Positions 1-8,723 of a stretch of 52,974 nucleotides of DNA are shown piece after piece. Each line of letters opens with the position of its first letter. Positions within the stretch are counted from its first letter, which is position 1. The DNA is from Rhodospirillaceae bacterium TMED23. GTDB taxonomy: Bacteria > Pseudomonadota > Alphaproteobacteria > Rhodospirillales > UBA2165. The stretch lies in assembly GCA_002168115.1 (NCBI GenBank), contig NHCC01000012.1, positions 204,755 to 257,728 of the forward strand. The letters are read 5' to 3'. The notes under the pieces are model-generated. The model made no database searches, was not told the origin of the DNA, and saw only the letters and a list, made by a program, of their open reading frames with translations. The translations under genes were made by a program, and so were the position numbers.

Positions 1-836
1 ATTTTCGTTCCATTTTTTCTCCATCCGTCAAGAATATGATCATAAAAAAAATTAAATGCATTATCTCGAGCTATTGCGATATGCCTTCCCAAAGCGGGAA
101 GGGGAGCAGCCGCCTCTGTTTTATCAAGATCAGGTACCACTCCCATTTTTAATTCTAACAATTTAATATCAATATTTTTTGATACAGTTTGCGCTGCATT
201 ATCGAGCCAATCATCAATATCTTGGATTTCAGATGCTTGAATAAGTCCGAGATGGCGGTGATCAAGTGCCAAGCTTTCATCATTCGGAATACAGCCAAAA
301 CAAATAACATCAATCTGAGAAAGAGACTGCCTTAAAATTCTTTCATGGTTTATACTACTTACTCGATTAAAAACTACACCCGCTAGAACTATATCATCTC
401 GAAATTGTTTGAACCCTTGAACTAAGGCTGAAACTGACGCACCCTGTCCTTTAGCATCAACTACTAAAACAATAGGTAAATTTAGGGCCTTTGCTACATC
501 TGCGGTGCTTCCTGTGTTTGTGCCTTGTGCAGTCAGTGCGCCATCAAATAAACCCATCACTCCTTCAAATATAATTAAATCGCTTTTTTTTCGGCTTTCC
601 CGTAACAGTTGCTTTACCGTATTGTCTCGCATAGCCCACAGGTCTAGATTATTGCATGGCTTTTCTGTAGCTCGAGCGTGATATGAAGGATCAATGTAAT
701 CTGGACCTATTTTAATACCTTTTATACTCAGACCATCTTTCTTGAAGAACCGAAGTAAACCCAGTGTTACGATCGTTTTGCCACTGCCAGACATCGGTGC
801 ACCGATTACAAAACCTCTAGTTATACTCTGACTCAC
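1..836 (-). CDS. cobB: Cobyrinic acid a,c-diamide synthase, 3' end cut by window edge
   Basis: Not in the ORF track because it runs off the left edge. Reading the minus strand from a GTG at 836 gives about 278 residues in one open frame. The N-terminus has the P-loop GAPMSGSGKT followed by GPDYIDP, both hallmarks of CobB/CbiA, and the last visible part has IAIARDNAFNFFYDHIL, the family motif at the end of the ATPase domain. The family makes hydrogenobyrinic or cobyrinic acid a,c-diamide from ATP and glutamine in the cytoplasm. The C-terminal glutamine amidotransferase domain should lie outside the window. The GTG begins two bases after the cobA stop, so the two genes are probably co-transcribed. 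The start is an inference; the nearby ATG is followed at once by a stop. Confidence 0.93.
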   Translation of the reverse strand, partial: MSQSITRGFVIGAPMSGSGKTIVTLGLLRFFKKDGLSIKGIKIGPDYIDPSYHARATEKPCNNLDLWAMRDNTVKQLLRESRKKSDLIIFEGVMGLFDGALTAQGTNTGSTADVAKALNLPIVLVVDAKGQGASVSALVQGFKQFRDDIVLAGVVFNRVSSINHERILRQSLSQIDVICFGCIPNDESLALDHRHLGLIQASEIQDIDDWLDNAAQTVSKNIDIKLLELKMGVVPDLDKTEAAAPLPALGRHIAIARDNAFNFFYDHILDGWRKNGTK

Positions 837-837
837 A

Positions 838-1611
838 TCAAAACCAATCGAGCTTATTGCGCAAATTGACAATTTCACCAACAACTATCAGTGCTGGCGG
901 CCTTAAACCTGCAGATAAAATATCTTTCGAACAATTATCTAAAGTAGTTATAACTACTCTTTGATCCCTCATCGTCGCTTTGTATATGACGGCTACAGGT
1001 TCACTAGGTGGCCTACCTGAAGCTTTTAGTTTTTCTACAATTCGATCAATATGCGATATTCCCATAAAGAAAATTAACGCTGGTGAACCATCTGATAGTG
1101 CCTTCCAATCAATATCTTCAGGGACATTTCCACTAGCATTGTGCCCAGTGACAAAAGTCACTGCAGAGTTTGTGCCTCTTGTTGTCATGGGAATTCCTGC
1201 ATATGCTAAGCCTCCTACGCCCGACGAAATTCCCGGAATGATCCGATAAGGTATTTTTTCACTGGCCAACCTCAAACATTCTTCAGTTCCACGGCCGAAC
1301 ATAAATGGATCTCCGCCTTTTAGACGCAATACTCGCTTATTTTGTTTAGCAAGTTCTACCAGACGATCTGTAATGTCTCTTTGCTTTGGGGATGGCCTAC
1401 CGCCTCGCTTACCAGCAAACTCTAAAATGACTGATGTACCAGCAAAACTAAGAATGTCTTCACTTACTAGAGCATCGTAGACAATAACATCAGCCGTTTG
1501 AATTCCATGCAAGCCTAAAAGCGATAATAACCCGGGGTCACCCGGACCCGCGCCCGTTATCCAAACTGATCCCAACTCAAATTCTGGTGGATTTTTTAAT
1601 AATGTTTCCAT
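838..1611 (-). CDS. cobA: Uroporphyrinogen-III C-methyltransferase (SUMT)
   Basis: A 257-residue protein of usual SUMT length. It converts uroporphyrinogen III to precorrin-2 with two S-adenosylmethionine molecules, the entry step to the corrin ring. The N-terminal GAGPGDPGLLSLLGL loop, the LRLKGGDPFMFGRG motif near residue 100 and the PGISSG segment are the three tetrapyrrole methylase signatures, and the GDPF form is specific to SUMT. No siroheme synthase (CysG N-terminal) domain is fused. It is followed on the same strand by cobB with a 1-base gap and is divergent from cbiD across 54 bases that must hold both promoters. Confidence 0.96.
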   Translation of the reverse strand: METLLKNPPEFELGSVWITGAGPGDPGLLSLLGLHGIQTADVIVYDALVSEDILSFAGTSVILEFAGKRGGRPSPKQRDITDRLVELAKQNKRVLRLKGGDPFMFGRGTEECLRLASEKIPYRIIPGISSGVGGLAYAGIPMTTRGTNSAVTFVTGHNASGNVPEDIDWKALSDGSPALIFFMGISHIDRIVEKLKASGRPPSEPVAVIYKATMRDQRVVITTLDNCSKDILSAGLRPPALIVVGEIVNLRNKLDWF

Positions 1612-1665
1612 AATAAGTGTTTTAGCAGACTGGAGCCTAATTGAAAAAGGTTATAAACTAAAATA

Positions 1666-2766
1666 ATGAAAAAGTCTCAGCGCCCAATAAGTATGGATGA
1701 TAAAAGAGAGCTTCAACGGGGTTGGACCACAGGTGCATGCGCAACAGCTGCGGCAAAGGCTGCGTTTATTGGCCTGATAACAAAAAAAATACCATCAGAA
1801 ATACGAATTAAGTTGCCAGGTGGTCAAATTCCAATTTTTAAAATCATCGATTCTAAAATATCAAAAAATCAAGTAATGACAGCAATTATGAAAGATGCTG
1901 GCGATGATCCAGATGTTACTCATCAGGCGATTATAAGAGTTACTATTCGGAACTCTGATAAATTATCCTTTAAGTCAGGGCCTGGTGTTGGAACGGTAAC
2001 AAAACCTGGACTACCACTTAAGATTGGCGATCCTGCAATTAACCCTGGGCCGCAAAAAATGATCATTACCAATCTACAAGAGATAGCAGATAAGTTTGAA
2101 CGGGACTTAAACGTAAATATCGAGATTTCGGTTGATGGTGGTTTAGAACTAGCAAAAAAAACGTGGAATCCTCGGCTAGGAATAGTTGGGGGCATTTCTA
2201 TTTTAGGCACTACGGGAATAGTAATTCCCTACTCATGTGCCGCCTGGATTGCCTCGATACATCAAGGTATCGACGTAGCTAGAGCAACGAAAATTAATCA
2301 CGTAGCGGCATGCACAGGAAGAACTTCCGAGGAAGCCATATCTGAACTTTATGACTTTTCACCTGCAGCAGTATTGGATATGGGTGATTTTGTTGGCGGT
2401 ACATTAAAATATTTAAAAACACATCCAATTCGAAAATTTACTGTAGCTGGTGGGTTTGGAAAAATTACTAAATTAGCAGCGGGTCACATGGACCTCCATT
2501 CGAGTCGGAGTCAAGTTGATCCAAAGTTTATCGCTTCAATAGCAAGAAGCATAGACACACCTGAACACCTCTGTGAAAAAATTAATAATGCAGAAAGTGC
2601 TGGGGATATACTTGAAATAATAAAAAATAATAATTTAACATTTTGTAATGAGATTGCGGATTTAGCGAAATCTGTGATTCAAACAAACCTTGTAAATGAT
2701 TTAATAGAAATCGAGGTTATTATATACGATAGACAGGGTATAATGATTGGGCGAGAACCATTCTAA
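1666..2766 (+). CDS. cbiD: Cobalt-precorrin-5B C1-methyltransferase
   Basis: 366 residues, the normal CbiD length. The N-terminal RGWTTGACATAAAKAA block is the family signature, and the GPGVGTVTKPGL and GGFGKITKLAAGHMDLHS segments are also typical. CbiD methylates C1 after ring contraction in the route usually called anaerobic, replacing CobF of the aerobic route. The gene is followed two bases later by cobK, so the two are translationally close. The chosen ATG has no clear ribosome site; an in-frame ATG nine codons later (MDDKRELQRG) is an equally good start. Its presence beside cobN is part of the hybrid gene set described under findings. Confidence 0.95.
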   Translation: MKKSQRPISMDDKRELQRGWTTGACATAAAKAAFIGLITKKIPSEIRIKLPGGQIPIFKIIDSKISKNQVMTAIMKDAGDDPDVTHQAIIRVTIRNSDKLSFKSGPGVGTVTKPGLPLKIGDPAINPGPQKMIITNLQEIADKFERDLNVNIEISVDGGLELAKKTWNPRLGIVGGISILGTTGIVIPYSCAAWIASIHQGIDVARATKINHVAACTGRTSEEAISELYDFSPAAVLDMGDFVGGTLKYLKTHPIRKFTVAGGFGKITKLAAGHMDLHSSRSQVDPKFIASIARSIDTPEHLCEKINNAESAGDILEIIKNNNLTFCNEIADLAKSVIQTNLVNDLIEIEVIIYDRQGIMIGREPF

Positions 2767-2768
2767 TT

Positions 2769-3533
2769 ATGAGAAAGATTATAAAAATATTAATTTTAGG
2801 GGGTATCCATGAAGCAAAACGACTTGCTGCAAAACTGACTACGCTACCCAAAGTCGAAATAGTATATTCGCTCGCTGGGAAAACACTGAATCCTAATATT
2901 CCAGATTGCAAAATAAGAACAGGAGGCTTCGGCGGTGAAAACGGTCTCTCATCCTATATCAAAAATCTTAAATTTGATTTAGTTATCGATGCGACCCACC
3001 CATTTGCAACCCAAATTGCATCTAATGCCTATATATCTTGCAAAAAAACGAACACCACTTATATAAAACTGTGCAGAAAGCCATGGAAACCTGGCATTAT
3101 TACCTGGCAATCAGCAAAAAATTTTGAGGATGCTAAAAAAAAATTAATGAGAATGGGTAGTCGCGTATTTCTAACCTCGGGAACAAAAGGTATCCAAAAT
3201 TTTATATTGTTAGAAAATAAATGGTTCCTAATTCGATTAATTGAATGGCCATCTTCACTACCTTCATTAGAGAATTTTGAGATAATTCTAGACCGCGGAC
3301 CATTTGGCCATTTAAAAGAGCTAGAACTTCTCGAAAACCATAGAATCAATACGATTGTTACTAAAAATAGTGGGGGTATTTTCCCCGCAAAGTTAGAAGC
3401 ATCTCATAAACTCGGGATTCCTATTTTAATGATCGAACAGCCGGCGCGCCCGCGAGGAACTTTATTATATTCTTTAGAAGAAACTATTAACTGGCTAAAT
3501 AAGAGATTTAATCTCAACCATACAATAGATTAG
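2769..3533 (+). CDS. cobK: Precorrin-6A (cobalt-precorrin-6A) reductase
   Basis: 254 residues, the usual CobK/CbiJ length. The N-terminal ILILGGIHEAKRLAAKL is the family start (GGT.EA), the middle has DATHPFATQIASNA, and the end has TKNSGGIFPAKLEAS, which matches the conserved TKNSGG.....K motif of this reductase. It reduces the macrocycle of precorrin-6A with NADPH. It sits two bases after cbiD and ends eight bases from the end of convergent cobM. The sequence is lysine and isoleucine rich like its neighbours, with no sign of transfer. Confidence 0.94.
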   Translation: MRKIIKILILGGIHEAKRLAAKLTTLPKVEIVYSLAGKTLNPNIPDCKIRTGGFGGENGLSSYIKNLKFDLVIDATHPFATQIASNAYISCKKTNTTYIKLCRKPWKPGIITWQSAKNFEDAKKKLMRMGSRVFLTSGTKGIQNFILLENKWFLIRLIEWPSSLPSLENFEIILDRGPFGHLKELELLENHRINTIVTKNSGGIFPAKLEASHKLGIPILMIEQPARPRGTLLYSLEETINWLNKRFNLNHTID

Positions 3534-3541
3534 ACGAAACC

Positions 3542-4297
3542 TTATTTGGGTCTTAAAATATGTTTATGATCCTTTGTGTAGAGCTTGCTATCTATAAAAT
3601 CTTGCGCACCAAAAACATCACCAACCAAAATTAATGCCGTTCGTGTAATTTTCTCCACGCGAACTTTCTCTCTAATGTTAGATAAAGTGCCAAATAATAT
3701 TTTTTGATCAGGCCAAGTTACTCGATAAGCAATACATACAGGACAACCTTCACCATAATGAGGAAGAAGATCTTCTGTCACTTTTTTCAAGTTTCTAATT
3801 GAAAGATGTATTGCTAAAGTCGCTTTGGTTGCACCCAGCCTCTTAAGATCTTCACCCGCTGGCATCGCCGAGGCTTTGCCGCCTGTCCGGGTAACGATTA
3901 CAGTCTGTGAAATTTCAGGTAATGTTAATTCTTGTTTTAGCTCAGCTGCGGCGGCTGCAAAAGCGGTAACACCTGGTGTCACATCATATTCAATTCCAAG
4001 CTGATCCAATCTTCGCATTTGTTCAGCAATAGCACCATAGATGCTTGGATCACCAGAATGTAAACGCGCGACGTCAAAACCCCCTAACGAAGCTTCCTCC
4101 ATTTTATGGATAATTTGATCAAGATGCATCGAGGATGTATCTATAATTTGAGCCCCTATAGGCGCCGACTCAGTTAATTCAGTAGGGACTAACGATCCCG
4201 CATATAGGCAAACTTGGGAAGTTTCTATATACTTTAATCCACGCAGTGTTATTAGGTCTGCGGCTCCTGGCCCCGCACCGATAAAATGTATTGTCAC
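3542..4297 (-). CDS. cobM: Precorrin-4 C11-methyltransferase
   Basis: 251 residues, the usual CobM/CbiF length. FIGAGPGAADLITLRG, YAGSLVP, ARLHSGDPSIYGA and TPGVTAF are CobM signatures; the HSGDPSIYGA motif separates it from CobI and CobJ. It methylates C11. The GTG start shares its first base with the last base of the TAG stop of the cbiG-cobJ fusion (TAGTG), so translation is probably coupled. It is the last gene of the minus-strand operon that begins with the cbiX-like gene. Confidence 0.95.
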   Translation of the reverse strand: MTIHFIGAGPGAADLITLRGLKYIETSQVCLYAGSLVPTELTESAPIGAQIIDTSSMHLDQIIHKMEEASLGGFDVARLHSGDPSIYGAIAEQMRRLDQLGIEYDVTPGVTAFAAAAAELKQELTLPEISQTVIVTRTGGKASAMPAGEDLKRLGATKATLAIHLSIRNLKKVTEDLLPHYGEGCPVCIAYRVTWPDQKILFGTLSNIREKVRVEKITRTALILVGDVFGAQDFIDSKLYTKDHKHILRPK

Positions 4298-6132
4298 TAA
4301 TTAAGATCCTTTTTATTGCTATAACCTCGCGGGGTATACATATGTTTACTTTGATTATTACATTGTAATAATTTGGACTGACTGCTGCCAATAACAACAA
4401 TCGTCAGCATATCAATTAATTTAACATCTAATTCGGACAGCGTTAGAAAGGAAATTTTCTCATTGTTACGGCCTAAATTTTTTCCAAGAGCCACCGGTGT
4501 TTCAGGATCTCGATATTTTAAGATTATATCTTTGGCTATACCAAGTTGCTCCTTTCTCTTAACAGATACTGGGTTATAGAGTGCTATAACAAAATCACCC
4601 TCCGCAGCAGCAACTAATCGCCGCTCAATTGCATCCCAAGGTGTCAATAAATTCGATAATGAGATTGTGCAAAAATCATGGCCAAAGGGAGCCCCAATAC
4701 GAGCAGCAATCGCCTGGAAGGCTGAAATTCCGGGCACTACTCGCACCTCGAGCCTTTGCCAAGCTTCTCTCCCCACTTCAGTCATGCTTCTATCTAAATT
4801 CTCAAAGACTAGAGAAGCCATTGCATATATCCCAGCGTCACCGCTCGAAATTAACGCCACATTCTTCCCTTCAGAAGCTAAATCGAGCGCTTTAACCACG
4901 CGGTCATTCTCTTGACCTAGAGGAAACCGATGTTGAGATTTATCATCAGCTAGAGAACCAAGCAGATCGAGATAAAGAGAATAACCGACAATATCAGACG
5001 CCTTTGCAATTTCATTTGTTGCTTCAGGTGATCGCCAAATAGCAGAACCTGGTCCTATACCAATAACATAAAGACAACCGCGCGCCCTACCGATAGCACT
5101 CGGATCTATTATTTTTTTTGCTATGGCTACCGCGCAAGTCATTCCACTCCTAACTTGTTTGGGAACAATCAATTCACCATCAGATCCCGCCGCAGACAAA
5201 GCAGAGGCCTCACTAACACTATGGGAGCCAACTACAGAAAAAACATATTTCGAAGGATCAGACACCTGAGAGGTCTTACTATTCAATTCTTTTGCAGTAA
5301 ATAGCCTTAAAGGAACTTCTAAAGCAGCAGAGAGGTCACTTATTGCTACCTCATCTTCTTTAATTTCAATTGTCGAAATACACGCAATCGATTCTTTATT
5401 GAGATTATATTCAGATAAAATATCATTTATGAATGTGTAAAGCTCACTTGAGTCAACTCCTCGCTCACATCCTATTCCTAGAGACAGAATACTTGGACAA
5501 AAAATAGTTTTCTTTAATCCTTCAGATTGTGCCTTATAAGAAATTATTAATTCGTGTCTGGCCTTTTTAGAGAACTTGATCCCTGCCCCCAATAACCAGT
5601 TTTTATCTAGGTCATTACTCGTCTCATCACACAGGTTAACGCTTCCTCCATTTAGGAGATCCGCCATTACAACCTTTATATTTTCTCCCCCAATTATTTT
5701 CCAACCTTTTGGCGGCGCATCCAATGAAACTCCAAATCTTAAATCACCAGCGGTTGTTACAGAAAGGTTGCCTCCTAATATTGAGTTCAGCCTGTGGCCA
5801 ATTTCATTAGCACCCCTATGTCCACCGAGCAAAGGAATAATTGACTTCCCATCTTCAGATAAAATGAGCACAGGAGGCTCGCTAAATTTATCATTTAGCA
5901 ATGGAGCAAGGGCTCTTATTAAGATTCCAGTTGAGAGAATAGCTATGATCGGGCGCCCATTTGAAAATAACGTCTTTAGATGTTTTACCGTTTCTTGGAA
6001 ATGCACATCTGCGTCTAATACACGCCCAACAAGACCATGAATCTCAGTTCCGGGTAAATGAGACCGTACCTTCCGCGCTAGGCCAGCACTGGTTTCATTT
6101 ATTGTTAAAATAACTGGCGAACTTTCTATCAT
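4297..6132 (-). CDS. cbiG-cobJ: CbiG-CobJ fusion: cobalt-precorrin-5A hydrolase and precorrin-3B C17-methyltransferase
   Basis: A 611-residue two-domain protein. Residues 1 to about 340 are CbiG: the LLGGHRGANEIGHRLN motif near 101-116 and a C-terminal half with SLGIGCERG and SVSEASAL. Residues about 352 to 600 are CobJ/CbiH, starting LYVIGIGPGSA, then ALISSGDAGIYAMA and VVPGISAFQA. CobJ/CbiH contracts the ring while methylating C17, and CbiG opens the resulting lactone and releases acetaldehyde, so the fusion joins successive steps. Similar fusions are known, for example in cyanobacteria. It starts in a 4-base ATGA overlap with cobI and ends in a 1-base overlap with cobM. No frameshift is visible across the join. 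Confidence 0.94.
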   Translation of the reverse strand: MIESSPVILTINETSAGLARKVRSHLPGTEIHGLVGRVLDADVHFQETVKHLKTLFSNGRPIIAILSTGILIRALAPLLNDKFSEPPVLILSEDGKSIIPLLGGHRGANEIGHRLNSILGGNLSVTTAGDLRFGVSLDAPPKGWKIIGGENIKVVMADLLNGGSVNLCDETSNDLDKNWLLGAGIKFSKKARHELIISYKAQSEGLKKTIFCPSILSLGIGCERGVDSSELYTFINDILSEYNLNKESIACISTIEIKEDEVAISDLSAALEVPLRLFTAKELNSKTSQVSDPSKYVFSVVGSHSVSEASALSAAGSDGELIVPKQVRSGMTCAVAIAKKIIDPSAIGRARGCLYVIGIGPGSAIWRSPEATNEIAKASDIVGYSLYLDLLGSLADDKSQHRFPLGQENDRVVKALDLASEGKNVALISSGDAGIYAMASLVFENLDRSMTEVGREAWQRLEVRVVPGISAFQAIAARIGAPFGHDFCTISLSNLLTPWDAIERRLVAAAEGDFVIALYNPVSVKRKEQLGIAKDIILKYRDPETPVALGKNLGRNNEKISFLTLSELDVKLIDMLTIVVIGSSQSKLLQCNNQSKHMYTPRGYSNKKDLN

Positions 6133-6842
6133 AACTCTAAAACCTCACCGCTTCGACGAATTATAATAATTGAAAAATAAGGCGCGTGGTTATCCTTAAT
6201 CTCAGATAATCCTTTGATACACTGATTGGCCATAGTAGCTCGTTCGATATAGTGAGCATTTTCGATAAGCCCAAGACTAATGATAACCCGTTTAACTTTA
6301 TTTAGATGTGATCCAACCTTAATAATTATAGACACATCCGTTTCTAATATCTTCTGTCTTAGCACTGATTCATCTAACGGTGCTGGAATTACCATAATCA
6401 GGTCATTTCGCGCGCCAATTGGCAATCCCAATTCAGCAGAACTCGCAGAGATAGACGTGACTCCCGGAATAATTTGAATTTTGTATTGATTTGATAATCT
6501 AGAATACAAATACATGAAAGAGCCAAAAAAGAAAGGGTCACCCTCACACAATATTGCAACTGACTTTCCATTCTCAACAGCATTACTAATCGAAACTGCC
6601 GCCTGGTTATAAGTTTTTTGTGCTGGGTATCTATCGGACACCATAGGAACTGAAATTACAATTTCCTCAATATTCCTGTTTAAATATTGGGCGGCAATAG
6701 CACGGACCATGCTTTCTCCGTGCTCCAACGTTGGATAAGCGACAACATCCGCTACCTCAAGGACTTTCAGTGCCTTTAATGTTATTAGATCAGGGTCTCC
6801 AGGTCCAATTCCAACACCCCATATTCTGCCATTAACACTCAA
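6129..6842 (-). CDS. cobI: Precorrin-2 C20-methyltransferase
   Basis: 237 residues, usual CobI/CbiL length. The motifs WGVGIGPGDPDLITLKALK, the CEGDPFFFGSFMYL block and IIPGVTSISASSA identify the C20-methyltransferase, which produces precorrin-3A (or its cobalt form) with S-adenosylmethionine. The start is a TTG whose last bases form the TGA stop of cobL (TTGA overlap); no ATG alternative lies close by, so coupling to cobL is likely. The end overlaps the cbiG-cobJ start by four bases. Whether its substrate carries cobalt cannot be read from the sequence. Confidence 0.94.
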   Translation of the reverse strand: MSVNGRIWGVGIGPGDPDLITLKALKVLEVADVVAYPTLEHGESMVRAIAAQYLNRNIEEIVISVPMVSDRYPAQKTYNQAAVSISNAVENGKSVAILCEGDPFFFGSFMYLYSRLSNQYKIQIIPGVTSISASSAELGLPIGARNDLIMVIPAPLDESVLRQKILETDVSIIIKVGSHLNKVKRVIISLGLIENAHYIERATMANQCIKGLSEIKDNHAPYFSIIIIRRSGEVLEL

Positions 6843-8035
6843 GGTTTTAATGCTTTAAATTGGGTTACGGGTTTAAGGGGTTCCCAATTTCGGAATTGTC
6901 CTAGAGGCTCTGCTCTAGAAATATCAATTTTAACCAACTCGCCCCCAAGTTTGTCATGCATATCAATCAAGCGCTGTTCGCCCTCGATAGTGACTGCATT
7001 CGCAACAAGCCTCCCTCCAGGTTTTAAGTTTTGCCAGCAATATTCGATAACTCCCCCAGATGTTATTCCGCCACCAATAAAAACGGCGTCCGGTGAAGGT
7101 AATCCAATTATTTCCTTTAAAGCGTCGCCAAAAACCACATTTAATTCAGGAACACCTAATGCCAAAGCGTTTGAGTTAATAATACTGAGCCTATCAATGT
7201 TACGCTCAACAGCGTAAGCTCTCATGTTAGATTGAGATCTCAACCATTCTATGCAAATTGAACCACATCCTGCTCCAATATCCCATAGTGTTTGATTAGG
7301 TAGGGGGCATAATGCTGATAAGGTAATTGCTCTGACCTCGCGTTTAGTTAATTGGCCATCGTGTTGAAAAACCGCATCAGGCAAACCTGGTGTTCGTGAT
7401 TTAATTACCGTTCCCTTGTCTGGCAAACATTCAATAGCAACTGTATTCAAATTAGAAATTTTCAAATTATTCCATTTCGAAGCACTACTCTCAACACGGG
7501 ATTCATTCGCGCTACCCATGTCTGAAAATACAGTAATGATACTCTCCCCAAATCCCAACTCATTGATAATTTCTGCAAATCTTTGTGGTGTTTTTTCATC
7601 AGTGGTTAAAATAATAAGTTTATTACCTGGTAATAAAAAAGAGATAATTCTCTCATTTTCCAGTCCATGAACAGTGAGGCATTCCGTATCAGACAGCGGC
7701 CAAAGCATCTTAGATGCTACAAGTGAAAAAGATGAAGGCGTTGGAATTACTGTAACATCTTCTGTTCCATAACGCTTGCATAAGGATGATCCAATACCAA
7801 ACCACATAGGGTCGCCACTGGCTAAAATAACTACCCGCTCGCCCTTTAATTTATCAATTTCTTTAAAACTCTGTTCTATAGGGGACTCCCAGACATTCCC
7901 TTTTTTACCGACCAACTCAAAATGTCTTTTACCACCAAAAAGATGCTTGGCTTCATTTATTGCATCTTTGGCATCAGATCCCAAGCCCAGAAAACCATCT
8001 TGCCCAATACCAATTATAGTTAGCCAACTCTTCAC
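6839..8035 (-). CDS. cobL: Precorrin-6Y C5,15-methyltransferase (decarboxylating), CbiE-CbiT type
   Basis: The ORF track begins at 8095, but the first 20 residues lie inside cobH. The real start is probably GTG at 8035, which overlaps the cobH stop as GTGA and gives 398 residues beginning VKSWLTIIGIGQDG, the family N-terminus. The first half is the CbiE methylase (ILASGDPMWFGIG). The second half is CbiT, with a class I methyltransferase SAM site, LWDIGAGCGSICIEW, and the FIGGG motif. CobL methylates C5 and C15 and removes the C12 acetate carboxyl. The length matches fused CobL rather than separate CbiE and CbiT. Confidence 0.95.
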   Translation of the reverse strand: MKSWLTIIGIGQDGFLGLGSDAKDAINEAKHLFGGKRHFELVGKKGNVWESPIEQSFKEIDKLKGERVVILASGDPMWFGIGSSLCKRYGTEDVTVIPTPSSFSLVASKMLWPLSDTECLTVHGLENERIISFLLPGNKLIILTTDEKTPQRFAEIINELGFGESIITVFSDMGSANESRVESSASKWNNLKISNLNTVAIECLPDKGTVIKSRTPGLPDAVFQHDGQLTKREVRAITLSALCPLPNQTLWDIGAGCGSICIEWLRSQSNMRAYAVERNIDRLSIINSNALALGVPELNVVFGDALKEIIGLPSPDAVFIGGGITSGGVIEYCWQNLKPGGRLVANAVTIEGEQRLIDMHDKLGGELVKIDISRAEPLGQFRNWEPLKPVTQFKALKP

Positions 8036-8661
8036 TGCTTTTCTCCAAGAAGCATTGCATTTATCGCAGCAGAAGCTATCGGCGACCCTCCCCATCGACC
8101 TTTTAACGACACGAAAGGAATCCCATAACTGCTATTACATAATTCTTCTTTAGCTTCAGTTGCTCCAATAAATCCGACCGGAAAGCCATAAATAACTGAG
8201 GGACGAGGACATTCTGGATCTTTAAGCATATCTAATAAGTGGAATAAAGCTGTTGGAGCATTGCCAATAATTATTATAGCACCCTCGAGATATGGCTTCC
8301 ACAATTCAACCGCAGCAGCAGATCGAGTTGTTTGCAGTGAATAGGCAAGTTCAGGGAGCCTTTTATCTTTGATAAAACAATGGATCTTACATTTTTCAGA
8401 TAACTTGTCCGACATAATGCCCGCCGCTACCATGTTAGAGTCGACTATTATATTTTTTCCGGAATCAATCGAATCTTCCGTTGCCCTAGCTACATCGCCT
8501 TGCCAAACGATGTGATCTGCGATCTCTGGCAATGCCACTGAATGAACAACACGAGTAACTAAATTGCTTAGGCTATTTGGAAAACGAGAGAGATCTATTT
8601 CTTTTGCAATCATTTCAAAAGATGCTCTATATATTGCTTTAGGATCTTTTAAATATTTCAT
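8032..8661 (-). CDS. cobH: Precorrin-8X methylmutase
   Basis: 209 residues, normal CobH/CbiC length. It moves the methyl group from C11 to C12, giving hydrogenobyrinic or cobyrinic acid. The catalytic histidine is visible as His40 in TRVVHSVA, and the family segments DSNMVAAGI, IIIGNAPTAL and GFPVGFIGATEAKEEL are all present. The C-terminal SPIASAAINAMLL is typical. It follows the cbiX-like gene after 62 bases and overlaps cobL by four bases. Confidence 0.96.
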   Translation of the reverse strand: MKYLKDPKAIYRASFEMIAKEIDLSRFPNSLSNLVTRVVHSVALPEIADHIVWQGDVARATEDSIDSGKNIIVDSNMVAAGIMSDKLSEKCKIHCFIKDKRLPELAYSLQTTRSAAAVELWKPYLEGAIIIIGNAPTALFHLLDMLKDPECPRPSVIYGFPVGFIGATEAKEELCNSSYGIPFVSLKGRWGGSPIASAAINAMLLGEKQ

Positions 8662-8723
8662 TTTAAATAGCTAATTTATTGCATTTAGCGAGCACTTCAA
8701 TCGTTGCTTTGATTAGCTTAAAT

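Noticed and set aside
5576-6040. 154-residue plus-strand ORF
   Set aside because: It is antisense to the well-supported CbiG domain and shows no family motif or ribosome site.
7776-8153. 125-residue plus-strand ORF spanning the cobH-cobL junction
   Set aside because: Antisense to two conserved genes and without a start signal.
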